A stretch of 64,000 nt of DNA, from NCBI GenBank assembly GCA_963930645.1, contig OZ005649.1, forward strand, positions 76,970,626-77,034,625, in the 5' to 3' direction. The notes under the pieces are model-generated. The model did not search any database, had not been told where the DNA came from, and saw only the letters and a list, made by a program, of their open reading frames with translations. The DNA is from Salticus scenicus. Its lineage: Eukaryota; Arthropoda; Arachnida; Araneae; Salticidae. Position numbers and translations under genes: made by a program. Below, piece after piece: positions 21,776 to 33,118 of the stretch (position 1 is its first letter; each line of letters starts with the position of its first letter).

Positions 21776-21831
21776 ATTTTATATTTTTAATAAATGTATT
21801 TTTAACGTGTTTTAAAGTGTTTTTAATTTAT

Positions 21832-22770
21832 CAGGTCAAAGTTTGTTAACCAAACCATTTTTAATTTCATGAAATCAATGAAGGTAGTGAATCAACGAAG
21901 GGTTTGCCCACTTCGCTGGTCACTATATTTAAAGGAAACTCTTTTCTATATAGCTTTACATATATATATATATATAATCGAAATTGCTCTAAAGCTCGCT
22001 TTGGTTCTTCGCTGACTTCGGCAGCGACCCTTTCATTCGTAGGCTCTCGTGGTACCTGTCTTATTGCCTGTGGCAATAGCATACCAGTGGGCTTCCATTT
22101 GGGTGCCTATCAGATGGCAGTTTCGAAACGGACAGTATCGAAAAAATTGGAGTAGCTATTGAGTCAAAGAAAAGGAACGTTTATTTTGTCAGTGAAAATA
22201 TGCCAGATTTCCGTATTACCATTGTACCAAATTTAAAAATAATAGGCTGGTATTTAGAAATTATTTTGAAATTAGTATAGAAAAGAAATTTAATAAAACA
22301 TTTCTTTTAAACTGCAGAATTCAAATATTCCATTCATTCGCTGCAAAACATGAAAAAATAAAATAAAATTCCACATCAGAAACTGACATTTATAACCTCA
22401 AAATTTGTAATATTTATGTTTTCTCATATGATTACTGTACTTCAACATTTGAAACTTCTGCTGAGCTGTTAACCAAGATGAATAGACCAAATTGCTGTTA
22501 TGCATAGACAAAACTAAATACATATGAGCTAATAAAAACGGAGATTGTATGAAAAAATATAAACTATCAAATTCAAACTCTTTTAAAACAGCAATTGTAT
22601 CTAATACCATTTAAATTTGTTCAAGTTATTGTACCACAAAAGGACTAGACACTAAAACCTTAAAGAAAAGTCACATATCTAAATAAAAATTTAAAAGCAA
22701 TTTATGCAGCAGCTCTTTTATAAAGGAAATGAAACTGGTAAAAATCTAACTGTATAATATTTTTGTACAG
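21832..22770. other. Spacer or intron upstream of the gene 3' end
   Basis: If the exon at 22,771 is real, this is intron sequence. The section 21,985-22,160 is GC-richer than its surroundings and open in two frames (plus: GSRGTCLIACGNSIPVG; minus: PREPTNERVAAEVSEEPKRA). I recognise neither frame. A (TA)n tract lies at 21,961-21,977. The stretch before the exon ends in a pyrimidine-rich TATTTTTGTACAG acceptor. Confidence 0.4.
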
Positions 22771-22938
22771 GTAATAAAAAATCTGATAGCAGAGGGGGGG
22801 GGGGGAGAGAAATGCCCAGAAGAATACCAGGCATACGAAAAAGTGATATCATATGTGAGCAGAATGAAAGGAAGAGTTAAAAACCTTGTTGCAGTGAAAG
22901 ATCGAGAACTTCTATATCCTGTAATTGAAGGGTATGGG
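22771..22938 (+). CDS. Penultimate exon of an unidentified gene
   Basis: An open 56-codon block lies between a good acceptor (TATTTTTGTACAG at 22,758-22,770) and a consensus donor (GTAAGT at 22,939). It reads VIKNLIAEGGGGEKCPEEYQ, then continues AYEKVISYVSRMKGRVKNLV and AVKDRELLYPVIEGYG. The mix of charged and aromatic residues is unlike the repeat-derived frames around it. The exon ends on a codon boundary and joins in frame to 23,127. I do not recognise the family; no catalytic motif, signal or membrane segment is visible. A run of 12 G (22,794-22,805) encodes the Gly run and would be slippage-prone. Further 5' exons were not found in the window. The exon start could also lie slightly elsewhere if another acceptor is used. 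Confidence 0.65.
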
Positions 22939-23000
22939 GTAAGTTGTGTTTATAATAAAATGTACGTACATTTTAATTTAATATTTTTGGAATTTAGATT

Positions 23001-23033
23001 TTTTTTAAAATATATATATATATATATTTAATT

Positions 23034-23075
<42 letters not shown>

Positions 23076-23122
23076 TAATTTTATTTAATTATTATTATTA
23101 TTATTATTATTTTTTTTTTTTT
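23001..23122. repeat. (TA)n and poly-T tracts in the intron
   Basis: Two (TA)n runs (about 23,009-23,028 and 23,040-23,071), then (TTA)n and a T run that doubles as the polypyrimidine tract of the terminal-exon acceptor (TTTCAG at 23,121-23,126). Confidence 0.85.
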
Positions 23123-23126
23123 TCAG

Positions 23127-23213
23127 AAATGTATAATGAACTCCATTTATAATCATTTTATTCGGTCATGTATGAGAAAAATGAGAGAAGGTTTTTTATT
23201 ACAAAATTTTTAG
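23127..23213 (+). CDS. Terminal exon of the unidentified gene
   Basis: After the poly-T acceptor ending CAG at 23,126, 28 codons (KCIMNSIYNHFIRSCMRKMR, then EGFLLQNF) end in TAG at 23,211-23,213. The phase matches the upstream exon (phase 0), so the joined protein reads ...PVIEGYG-KCIMNSI... The peptide is basic with a Cys pair and an amphipathic look. Downstream sequence to about 24,110 would be 3' UTR; an AATAAA at about 24,107 could serve as a polyadenylation signal. Function unknown. Confidence 0.65.
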   Translation, partial: KCIMNSIYNHFIRSCMRKMREGFLLQNF

Positions 23214-23684
23214 AACACTGTAGAAATGATTTTTTAAAAATGAAATCCCTTCAACAGAGAGAAGCTCAAATGCTTAAACGACCAATGCATGACAAATGCT
23301 GCACACTGAAGCCCCACACTCTTTGAATATTTACAAATGCCTGGTACTCATTCTTTTACAATTCTATACTTAAAAGACATTCAACAAACAGTCTTACATA
23401 AATCTGTTATGAAATTACTTTTATATTAAAAAAAATAATAATATAAAACTATCGGCAGTGTCTGTTCAATATATTTGTTTCTGAGTTTTAATATACAGAT
23501 TGAATTCTAAAAAAAAAATAATAATAATAATTAATTAATTAATTAAATATTTACTATCAACAGTATTATGTGACACAGTATATTAAAAACCAAGTTATAT
23601 AACCAAATTATACTTTAAAAATGTAATAATTTAGGTAAGTTGCTTTGAAAAGGAAAAATTATTCGAAACATAAAATGTGGGTCA

Positions 23685-23720
<36 letters not shown>

Positions 23721-24936
23721 TTATTTATTTATTTATTTTTTTTTTAAAGCTACTTGATTCTTAAAATTTTATTTTTTAAAGGCCAAAATTAGTAAAACAA
23801 TTGTAAAAGAAACAGAAAATCAATACATTTCTGCTGAAAGGTGACATGACAGTTTGAATATTGGTCAAATATGACATTTTTCTTATATTGGCCCACTATG
23901 GAAAAAACGCATTCAAATTGCCGCAACAATGTAAGCATGTTTATAAAGTAATTATATGTGTCTTTAAAAAGACACCTCTTCTGACATGGAACAGAAAAGC
24001 ATAAATTTTGTTACTCTTTCAAAATTGGAAAAACATTAAAATTACCTCTTTTTGTAACCTACAGTGACTTTGAGGCAAAAACTTGCCACAGACTTCTACT
24101 TATTAAATAAAACTGAACTTCTCTATAGAGCACATATAGTAAGACTTTAGTGGCACGTTGTTTGCACAAAAACTTATAGGTCATAAAAAATTCCATATCT
24201 TGATGTATCATCAATATTTAAAGCCGCATGTTAAAATTTTAGGGCTCATAAAAAATTGAAGAACTCTGTTTCAAGACTAAATGTTTTACAATTCTCTTTT
24301 AATAATGTAAGCAACAATTAGTTGTAATAAAATTATAATTTTATTGTACTTGTAATTTTATTAATACAGTACATTTTTTTTTAAAGTGCGAATTGGTCTC
24401 GCTAATGCGTAGTTCTACAACTAAACTTTTTAATATATACTTAAATATAGTCATAACTAAAGTCACAGCTCCTGAATAATATTAGCTCACATGTCGTCCA
24501 ATAAATACTCAAATTTAAGAGCTTGGGTAAGACATTGCCGCAGATAGTGGGAACCAGGATCCGACGCAGGAACTGACGAAGGAGCAGCGGGTAGTCAAAT
24601 TGAGGTTCCGAGAAATTTCAATGAAGTTTTTTTCCGTTTTTGCTTATAAAGTGAAAAAAAAAAACATTGTGATTATTATTATTTTATTATTATTTATTTA
24701 TTTATTGAAAATTCATTGAAATACAGTGACAATTAAAATGCACTAGTACTTTTATTATTCAATTAAGTGAATATAGATATAAGGGTATGGGGTAAGTTGT
24801 GTTTATAATAAAATGTACGTACATTTTAATTTAATATTTTTGGAATTTAGATTTTTTTTAAATACTAAGAAAAAAAAAATATTCTTCTATAAATTTCTTT
24901 ATTTTCAACATATCGAGACACATAATATTAAGGGAA

Positions 24937-24988
<52 letters not shown>

Positions 24989-25028
24989 TATTTAATTTTA
25001 TTTAATTATTATTATTTTTTTTTTTCAG

Positions 25029-25106
25029 AAATGTATAATGAACTCCATTTATAATCATTTTATTCGGTCATGTATGAGAAAAATGAGAGAAAATTTTTTA
25101 TTATAA
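25029..25106 (+). CDS. Duplicated copy of the terminal exon, alternative C-terminus
   Basis: The exon lies in unit 2 of the tandem duplication, with its own poly-T/CAG acceptor (25,026-25,028). It keeps the same 21 first codons (KCIMNSIYNHFIRSCMRKMR, E) and then reads NFLL and TAA, three codons shorter than copy 1. The open frame and acceptor are intact, so it could act as an alternative last exon if copy 1 is skipped. Equally, it may be an unused recent duplicate. The only upstream donor in unit 2 has just 11 bp of exon sequence in front of it and no acceptor of its own. Confidence 0.45.
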   Translation, partial: KCIMNSIYNHFIRSCMRKMRENFLL

Positions 25107-26651
25107 AGTTTTTAGAACACTGAAGAAATGATTTTTTAAAAATGAAATCCCTTCAACAGAGAGAAGCTCAAATGCTTAAACGACCAATGCATGATAAATG
25201 CTGCACACTGAAGCCCCACACTCTTTGAATATTTACAAATGCCTGGTACTCATTCTTTTACAATTCTATACTTAAAAGACATTCAACAAACAGTCTTACA
25301 TAAATCTATTATGAAATTACTTTTATATTAAAAAAAATAATAATATAAAACTATCGGCAGTGTCTGTTCAATATATTTGTTTCTGAGTTTTAATATACAG
25401 ATTGAATTCTAAAATAATAATAATAATAATAATTAATTAATTAATTCAATATTTACTATCAACAGTATTATGTGACACAGTATATTAAAATACCAAGTTA
25501 TATAACCAAATTATACTTTAAAAATGTAATAATTTAGGTAAGTTGCTTTGAAAAGAAAAATTATTCGAAACATAAAATGTGGGTCAGTTAAAAAAAAAAA
25601 AAAAAAGCTTTAATTTTTTTTAAAGCTACTTGATTCTTGAAATTTTATTTTTTAAAGGCCAAAATTAGTAAAACAATTGTAAAAGAAACAGAAAATCAAT
25701 ACATTTCTGCTGAAAGGTGACATGACAGTTTGAATATTGGTCAAATATGACATTTTTCTTATATTGGCCCACTATGGAAAAAACGCATTCAAATTGCCGC
25801 AACAATGTAAGCATGTTTATAAAGTAATTATATGTGTCTTTAAAAAGACACCTCTTTTGACATGGAACAGAAAAGCATAAATTTTGTTACTCTTTCAAAA
25901 TTGGAATAACATTAAAATTACCTCTTTTTGTAACCTACAGTGACTTTGAGGCAAAAACTTGCCACAGACTTCTACTTATTAAATAAAACTGACTTTCTCT
26001 ATAGAGCACATATAGTAAGACTTTAGTGGCACGTTGTTTGCACAAAAACTTATAGGTCATAAAAAATTCCATATCTTGATGTATCATCAATATTTAAAGC
26101 CGCATGTTAAAATTTTAGGGCTCATAAAAAAAATGAAGAACTCTGTTTTAAGACTAAATGTTTTACAATTCTCTTATAATAATGTAAGCAACAATTAGTT
26201 ATAATAAAATTATAATTTTATTGTACTTGTAATTTTATTAATACAGTACATTTTTTTTTAAGTGCGAATTGGTCTCGCTAATGCGTAGTTCTACAACTAA
26301 ACTTTTTAATATATACTTAAATATAGTCATAACTAAAGTCACAGCTCCTGAATAATATTAGCTCACATGTCGTCCAATAAATACTCAAATTTAAGAGTTT
26401 GGGTAAGACATTGCCGCAGATAGTGGGAACCAGGATCCGACGCAGGAACTGACGAAGGAGCAGCGGGTAGTCAAATTGAGGTTCCGAGAAATTTCAATGA
26501 ATTTTTTCTCCGTTTTTGCTTATAAAGTGAAAAAAAAAAAACATTGTGATTATTATTATTTTATTATTATTTATTTATTTATTGAAAATTCATTGAAATA
26601 CAGTGACAATTAAAATGCACTAGTACTTTTATTATTCAATTAAGTGAATAT

Positions 26652-26652
<1 letters not shown>

Positions 26653-26701
<49 letters not shown>
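26653..26701. repeat. (TA)n microsatellite
   Basis: About 24 TA units at the end of duplication unit 2. The expansion is absent from the end of unit 1. Confidence 0.95.
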
Positions 26702-26703
<2 letters not shown>

Positions 26704-28984
26704 GTGTTTATTTACTTATTTCTTTAATCTTACAAAAGTCATTTTCTATCTTATTAATTATATAACAGTCTTTTCAGAACTTTATTTATCTTAATAACAT
26801 TATAAATATATTTAAATTTAACTTAAGTTTTGCATAAAACTTAAAAACTCAGATTTAAAATACTTCTTTGGCGAAAAAGAAGTACGATGAACTGAATTGC
26901 ATTTTTATTTTTTAAATCGGTAAAAATCTTAAAGAATTTATTTATTAATTTTTGAGACAAATACATACCAATACGGCATTCGGTTACGATGCATGAAATA
27001 GGGAATATTTTGTTTTATAAAAACAAAATATATCATTATTACAAACGTAAAACACAATTTAATTAATTAAAAAATAAATAAATACGCTGCATATAGTGAA
27101 AGCGTCTATATGCAAGGGAAACTTTTGTAATATTTTCTACATTCTAATTGCAATGATTAATTATTTATATGATAATAATTACTGACCGTAATGTTAAATA
27201 TTATCGCTTTATGCTTGAAATATTTAAGAGAAATTTTTGAATGGTTATAAATCATAATGTCTTAAAATTTTCATTCTATTCCATATGTTTATAATTTACT
27301 GTAATAGCAACATGATTGACAGCCATTAATCAAAGTAGATTGGTCTTATGTGAAAAGAGCCAATTTAAGCCTATAAGATAGAAACTTTCCGTCTTCTTCA
27401 AAATAAATGACTACGGCGTCAGTTAGAATTAAAATTTCGATTATCTTTACGAGGTCATTAAGAAACTTTGAAAGCAATGTCTGTCGAAAGTTTATCTTTT
27501 AAATGATTTTAATTGGCAATATTTTATAACAAAGTAAATGTTAGTAAAGATTTCAGTGATTATTTACTTATAGTTTTGCTATTGTTTAAAATGCAGTATA
27601 TAAAATTAAGCCTTACTTTCTATTACGAAACAAAAGTGAAATAAATATGTTTAAATACTTAAAAAATAAGCTTTGTTTGTTAGGAAATGGTACATATTTG
27701 CATATCAATACCTATTTGGTTGGTAATGACTTTTTTTTTTTTTTTTCCCAAGTACGTTATTGCTTAATTTTATTAATTGAAGTTCATTAATCACTTCAAT
27801 AGCAATTTTAATTTTAACTTTTCACTTTATTTTTTAAAAACTATTCAACATAAAAAGTAATTTAACTCATTCTTTTATGCAGTGATTTTTACAGTAGGTG
27901 ATGGATGTACTGTAATCTGTCAAAAAATACGAAATTGTATTTTATTGTATGATCCCTGTCATAAGGCGACAATGGACAATAAAATACTTTTGTTTAATTA
28001 TGAATCAATTGTTATTAAATTTTGTGAATTGATACAGTGTTGTTTATATACAAAAAATATTAAATTAAAAATAATTTTCAGAATATAATTAATTAAGATA
28101 TTAATTAAAATCTGTTAATTAATCATTATAATTAAAAATGCTCCAGGCGCAATAATTTTTGTCACATATAACTAATTTGTTTTCTTAAACTAGATTTATA
28201 CAGTTATAATAAACGTTGGTAGCCATTTCTCATTTTATGACCATAATTCTTAGAAGAAAAAAATATTTTCGTTAAACGTAGGGGGAGGTTTTGCGAATTT
28301 TGATCAAAAATATTTTTTTTATATAATTTTTTTTTTTTTTAGTTTTTTAAAATAAAAGTAAGGAAATTGTTAGCAAGTTACATGCTGACATATTTAACTA
28401 ACAAATGCGCAAAATTTTAGGGTAATTAAAAAAATATATATATATGACGCTTGGAACGATTTGAACTAAGCAAAATATAAAAAAAAATCGTTCTGAAAAA
28501 ACAGCATTTAAAGTTTTAATTTCACAGGAGCTCCAAAATTTACCAGAAAAATTGCATGTTTTTATTTTTATTATTATTATTATTATTTTAATTTAAATCT
28601 TATGAAATTTTAGATCGTTTTTTTAAAAGGAAAAAAAAGGCGTTTTTGAGACACATTTTTCTCAGTTTGAAGGTCCATTGTCGCCTTAACCCTTAAATGC
28701 CTGATTATATATTAAATTGATTTTTAAATGTGTTATTCCTTTCTCTCTTAAATAAATCACGGGAAAAATACTTTAAAAATCATACTTTATATTAAATATG
28801 GTTTACTGCTAAAAAAGCAATTTGTTGCCAATCGACAACATGAGCCCTTTCAGCTTCGATATTGTTCTAATAATACTTTAGATTAAAAATAATAATAATA
28901 ATAATAACATAATTCTTGGAATGTAGTCAGTGCGTACTAAAAGTCGGGCCAAAAGTCGGTACATCAAAAAGCGTTTCTTATATA
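26702..28984. other. AT-rich stretch without recognised genes
   Basis: No exon with splice signals, transposon end or RNA gene was found. Reading frames here (e.g. plus 27,882-28,088 and minus 28,878-29,069) have no family resemblance. Poly-T at 27,730-27,746 and a (TTA)n at about 28,567-28,588. Confidence 0.45.
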
Positions 28985-29138
28985 CCGTAAAATACCGAAA
29001 GTAACCCCCCCCCCCTTTTTGAAAAGCAAAACGGATAAATTTCAGGTGGGGGGGGGGTATAATCAACATTCTTTAAAGAAATGAAGAAAGGGAGGGGAGG
29101 TTATATTCGATGGAGGGGGTACTTTCGGGATTTTACGG
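28985..29138. mobile_element. G-rich MITE, copy 1
   Basis: TA flanks (28,983-28,984, 29,139-29,140). Inverted ends CCGTAAAATACCGAAAGTAA and, from the right, CCGTAAAATCCCGAAAGTAC, each followed by a C run (a G run on the other side). The CCGTAA start resembles the pogo-type element at 10,419. 154 bp, noncoding. Confidence 0.85.
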
Positions 29139-29316
29139 TACTTACTTAAAAGGAAATATTAAAGGTAATTTCTTACATTAAAGGTAAAAAAAAACTGTGT
29201 AATGATTCCATTGATAACATGCATCCGACACTTTATGAAAAATTAGTTCAATTAGAAATAATAAATAAATATTAAAACTTAATTCAATGCCAACCTTAAC
29301 TTGCAATGCCGACGTA

Positions 29317-29452
29317 CCGTAAGTGCGCCCGAAGATTGGTAGAAAAAAAGGGTGGGGGTTACTTTCAGGATAACAGTGACATTTCACATTCAGCGAGAAA
29401 AGGGAGGGGGGTTTTATTCGATGGGGGGGGGGTTACTTTCGGGATTTTACGG
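29317..29452. mobile_element. G-rich MITE, copy 2
   Basis: TA flanks (29,315-29,316, 29,453-29,454). The right end read inward is CCGTAAAATCCCGAAAGTAA, and the left end is diverged (CCGTAAGTGCGCCCGAAG). It shares the GGGAGGGG and TTCGATGG blocks with copy 1, 180 bp away. Confidence 0.8.
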
Positions 29453-29454
29453 TA

Positions 29455-29877
29455 CATATATTATATATTATTTTATTTTATAACTCCTCTTTTAGATGCT
29501 CTTTCGTATCTGTTAGTTGGTTATTAGAGGAAAACTGATAGGTGTTCTTATTATGTAGGTAAATTTTAGGTCTCGGAAAAGGGTGACAGGAAAAACATCT
29601 TAAATTTTATCTTCTTAAAAAACTTCTTAACAATTTTCTTAAAGACACGCTATATTAGCTCTCATTTAGATGTTCTTTCATATGTATAATAAGGTAGGTA
29701 CACTAAAATTGGTACAAGTCTAGATTAGTTAAGTATACTTTGTTTTACTTTACACATTAACTGAACATGACACTTAACGCAACTGAAAATATTATCTACA
29801 AAACGAAAAAGACCGGACAGGCAAATTCTATAGTTATAGTAGGTCTGGTGTACCGATTAAACTGAAATCTGAAATCT
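29455..29877. other. AT-rich spacer
   Basis: Nothing recognised between the second G-rich MITE and the truncated family C copy. Confidence 0.4.
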
Positions 29878-30349
29878 GACTCCAGGAGAAACACCTGATT
29901 TCAAGTAGCCTGATTTCTGGTAGCTTGATTTCAAGTTGTCCCGCTTAGTATATAACATCCGCACTTTGTTAAAAATAGCGGTTAAATTTCATTAATAAAC
30001 TTGGTTGAAACACTTATATGGTCTTTGTATACCTCAAAATTCAAGCAAATCCAGTCTTAAATACGCGTTTTTCGATGTGGATTTGAAATTTTCAAGTGGC
30101 GGCCACTTGAAAACCAAATGACGGAACAACTTGTTTAATGAACTCATCCAAAATATTTATAAGATAATTTCGCTGGAATATTATTAATGGAGTTATCGTG
30201 ATGAAAAAAGGATCATTATATATATGAATTTTAATTAAATGGTAAATGTGACAATATCTTTATACGTAATAGATCTCATTTTAAATTTCATTGTTGGTAT
30301 TTTCATCTTTCTCTCATTTGCTGAGTATTGTAAAGGAATTAAATTATTC

Positions 30350-30424
<75 letters not shown>

Positions 30425-30472
30425 GGATAAACGTAGGGATTTCAACAGGTTGATTTCTATAAAAATCAACCT
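29878..30472 (-). mobile_element. HINE-like family C, 3'-truncated copy C2
   Basis: On the minus strand the 5' end AGGTTGATTTTTATAGAAAT with CAACCT ends at 30,472. Next comes ACGTTTATCCACC, a (TC)n(TA)n microsatellite (30,353-30,422), then one repeat unit with CAAGTGGCCGCCACTTGAAA and AGCGGGACAACTTGAAATCA. The match to copy C1 stops near 29,878, so the 3' hairpin is missing. The microsatellite sits at the same place as (TA)n in C1. Confidence 0.8.
30353..30422. repeat. Compound (TA)n(GA)n microsatellite
   Basis: About 19 TA units and 16 GA units back to back, at the family C microsatellite position. Confidence 0.95.
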
Positions 30473-31424
30473 AATAATAAATAATACATAACCTAAGCTG
30501 ATATATGAAATATAGAAAAAGAAGAAAAGAAAAGAAAAGGTATAACGCATCATACTAAAATAAAAAAGTACTGATATTGTAAGAGTTATATAAAATAAAT
30601 ATATTATATGAATAATAAAAAAGTAAGTAACGTTATATATGTATATAAAAAATAAATATAAAACTATGTGCTCTTAGGCATTAAAACAAATCATCTATTA
30701 CTAAAAAAGAAATAAAAAATAATAATAACGTACACCTCTTAGTATACAACAATCTTTAGCAGCATTGTAAAATTTCGAACAAATTCGAAATATACCGTTT
30801 TATAAGCTTATTCAGAAATCTAAATTAAACATTATAAAAAAAAAGAAGAAAAAAATCAAAGCACCTTAAAATAATTACAAATACGCTTCAGTTCTTTTAG
30901 AAAAACTGCTGAATTTTCCACTATCATATTACTATATGAGAGCTCTTTTTCTCTATCCTACTGTACTTTAAATGCTATTTTTCTCTTTTTCCTAAAGTAA
31001 ATTTTCTTGTTAAAGGTCAAACTAAATCTTATTTACAGAAAGACAATGCTAAAAGTAAAATAAATGTTAACAGTTTTTATTTTCTTTTATTTATTGTTAC
31101 TTAAATAAAAGTTAAGTTTAAAGTATATTGTAATGTTAAATTTATCATAAACATTGCAATAAAAAGTTATTCCTTTCGTGTTGTGTTTCTTGTTATAATC
31201 TTATACTTCTTTTTGTAACTTTCCAAATCAATATTTCATCTAATGTCAACCAATAGGTATTTCGACACTTTCGTATTTAGACGTTTTGTCAAATATATAG
31301 AAGAATTCTAGAGGAATTATCTTGAAACTTTGGGATATAAAGATCATGTTACATCTCATATTTTTAACAAAAAAGGTTTTCAATTCAGAAATTTAATTCA
31401 TCAACATGGAAATTAATTTTTGAT
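30473..31424. other. AT-rich stretch without recognised features
   Basis: No coding, RNA or transposon features were seen. Confidence 0.45.
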
Positions 31425-31505
31425 AGAATGGAGTAGAAGGCTGATTTTTACCAACTATGTGAAAAATGCCAGAGCGGGGAATCGAACCCCGGGCCGTTTG
31501 GTTTT
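31425..31505 (-). mobile_element. SINE fragment with tRNA-like 3' half
   Basis: On the minus strand CGGGGTTCGATTCCCCG is a perfect T-arm (5-bp stem, 7-base loop TTCGATT), followed by CTCTGGCA and then TTTTTCACATAGTTGG. The same order, GGCATTATTTTCACTCAGTC after a tRNA-like unit, occurs in the palindrome at 59.4 kb, so both belong to one tRNA-derived SINE family. The 5' half (D-arm, A box) is not recognisable here. Confidence 0.6.
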
Positions 31506-32194
31506 GTACTCAAAGTAAAAGGGGCCCAATAAGAAATTAATTGAAAACCAAATGTTTTGGATTGCCCTGTAAAACGGAATGCCTTAAATGTGTTTTGGCT
31601 GAGTATGTGATTACACAAATTCTTCTAATTATCTGTGTAAATTTGTATGAGACTACAGATTTATACAGAACTGATAGCATTTATACAGAATTTATACAGA
31701 AATATAGAATTTTTATAGAACGTTACATATAACCGTTATATCCCCATATAATAATGGAGATATAACGGTTTATTTAAAAAAGTGAAAAAAAAAATCCTTT
31801 TTTTTTAATTATAACACAGGTGATTGACTCAGAGCAAATAAATGTTTTAAAAAACTGATGTACTATATTAAACACAGCATACTGCAAAGATGCAAAAATG
31901 TTAAATATCTTATGAAATATGAGCATTTTTACTAAATAAGTTGTAACTCTATATGCGCAAGGTTTTATAAAATCTTATTTTCTAAATTTAATATAAAAAA
32001 AAGGAAGATGTTGAAGGGTTTTATCAATATTTAATTACAATCAATGTACTTTGCATTACCATTGGGCATTAATTGAATCAAAATAAAAAGTGGAGTAAAA
32101 CACCTTATAGTTTAGCTTTCATTTTGAGAGGAACTGAAATTCTGCTAATTCTATCTCTCATAACTTTTTGATTTTTCTTTGGGACATTCATATA
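31506..32194. other. AT-rich stretch without recognised features
   Basis: Contains a TATACAGAA-rich patch at 31,655-31,715 and a small inverted repeat around 31,728-31,770 (ATAACCGTTATATC with GATATAACGGTT). No genes. Confidence 0.45.
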
Positions 32195-33118
32195 CCAGGT
32201 GTATAAGCTTAAATCCGCTGTTTTTTAGTAAAAAAAACACATTTATTTTTTATATAAAGCAAAACAAAATTTTATTCAAAATAGTTTCCCTCGCTAACTA
32301 TACATTTTTCCCATCTTTCGGGCAATTGGTGAATTCCACGCCAAAAGAATTCCTTATCTTTTGAGGCAAACCACTCGTCCAGCCATTTTCGAACGTCTTC
32401 GTAAGAAACGAAGTGCTGTTCGGCGAGTGCATGGCCCATTGATGAAAACAGGTGATAATCAGAAGGAACCAGGTCTGGTGAATTAAGCAGGATGGGGTAA
32501 CACCTCCCAGTTAAGTGTTTTGAGATAATTTTGGACCAATTTTGACGTGTGTGCTGGCGCGTTATCATGAAGAAAAATCAGTTTATCATGTCTTTGTTGA
32601 TAATAAGGCCTTTCTCCTGGCATGTAGACGGATAGAAATGGCTGGTTGAGTGACACCTAACTTCTCGGCAAGCATTTTTTGCGATTGGGTATCATCTTCG
32701 TCCAAAAGAGCCTGTAATTCATGGTCGTCAAACTTTCGGGGCCGATTTTCACGCTCTTTGTCATTTCAGTCAAAATAGCCATTTTTGAACCGACGAAACC
32801 AGTCTCTGCAAGTTGTTTCTGACAAAGCACTGTCACCATAAGCTTCCACAAGCATTCTATGCGATTCGGCAGCTGATTTCTTCAAATTGAAGCAGAAAAG
32901 CAGAGCTTCCCGCATATGCTCTTTTTTTGGTACGAAACGAGACATGTTTACACGAAGAAAAATTAATGTTTTTATATGAAATCACTAACGATTTGCACTG
33001 ATTTATGTGAACAGACGTCAAACTAATACAAAAACAATAAGACATTTAAATGTCCGCTGTTAATACACTCACTAGCGCCATCTATACGCAAACAGCGGAT
33101 TTAAGTTTATACACCTGG
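32195..33118 (-). mobile_element. Mariner element with internal deletion
   Basis: TA target duplications at 32,193-32,194 and 33,119-33,120. The TIRs are CCAGGTGTATAAGCTTAAAT (left) and CCAGGTGTATAAACTTAAAT (right, reverse complement), both continuing CCGCTGTT. The transposase is on the minus strand but lacks its middle. At 924 bp it is well short of the ~1.3 kb of a full mariner. Confidence 0.95.
32272..32945 (-). pseudogene. Mariner transposase (D,D34D), internally deleted
   Basis: The frame starts MSRFVPKKEHMREALLFCFN, with the HTH region (SAAESHRMLVEAYGDSALSE, TTCRDWFRRFKNG). An in-frame stop follows near 32,770, then RPRKFDDHELQALLDED and LGVTQPAISIRLH. Here about a third of the protein, including the first catalytic Asp, is deleted. 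After a frame change the rest reads FLHDNAPAHTSKLV (second Asp) and SPDLVPSDYHLF (third Asp, the D34D block), ending at 32,272. Known role: cut-and-paste transposition. The stop, deletion and frameshift make it inactive, while the TIRs could still be acted on in trans. Confidence 0.9.

Larger units (their letters stand above)
20942..21831. mobile_element. Foldback element with ~196-bp arms and a minisatellite core
   Basis: The left arm 20,942-21,138 and right arm 21,637-21,831 are inverted copies, nearly identical along their whole length. The outer ends read TAAATTAAAAACACTTTAAA and the inner ends TTCAAATGGAA. The centre is a 40-bp minisatellite. Each arm holds a hammerhead-ribozyme-like core. 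No protein is encoded. A clear target-site duplication was not found. Similar arms could come from a Penelope-type terminal repeat, since hammerheads are known in those, but no RT is present. Confidence 0.75.
22928..26656 (+). repeat. 1.85-kb tandem duplication covering the gene's last intron and exon
   Basis: Unit 1 is 22,928-24,780 and unit 2 is 24,781-26,656. Both start AAGGGTATGGGGTAAGTTGT, and the copies are collinear with few substitutions. Most length differences lie in (TA)n, poly-A and poly-T tracts. The first base of homology is inside the penultimate exon (last 11 bp), so unit 2 carries a second donor site and a second copy of the terminal exon. Confidence 0.95.

Noticed and set aside
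30239..30553. Reading frames ending in IYIYIY and RERERE
   Set aside because: They are translations of the compound (TA)n(GA)n microsatellite.
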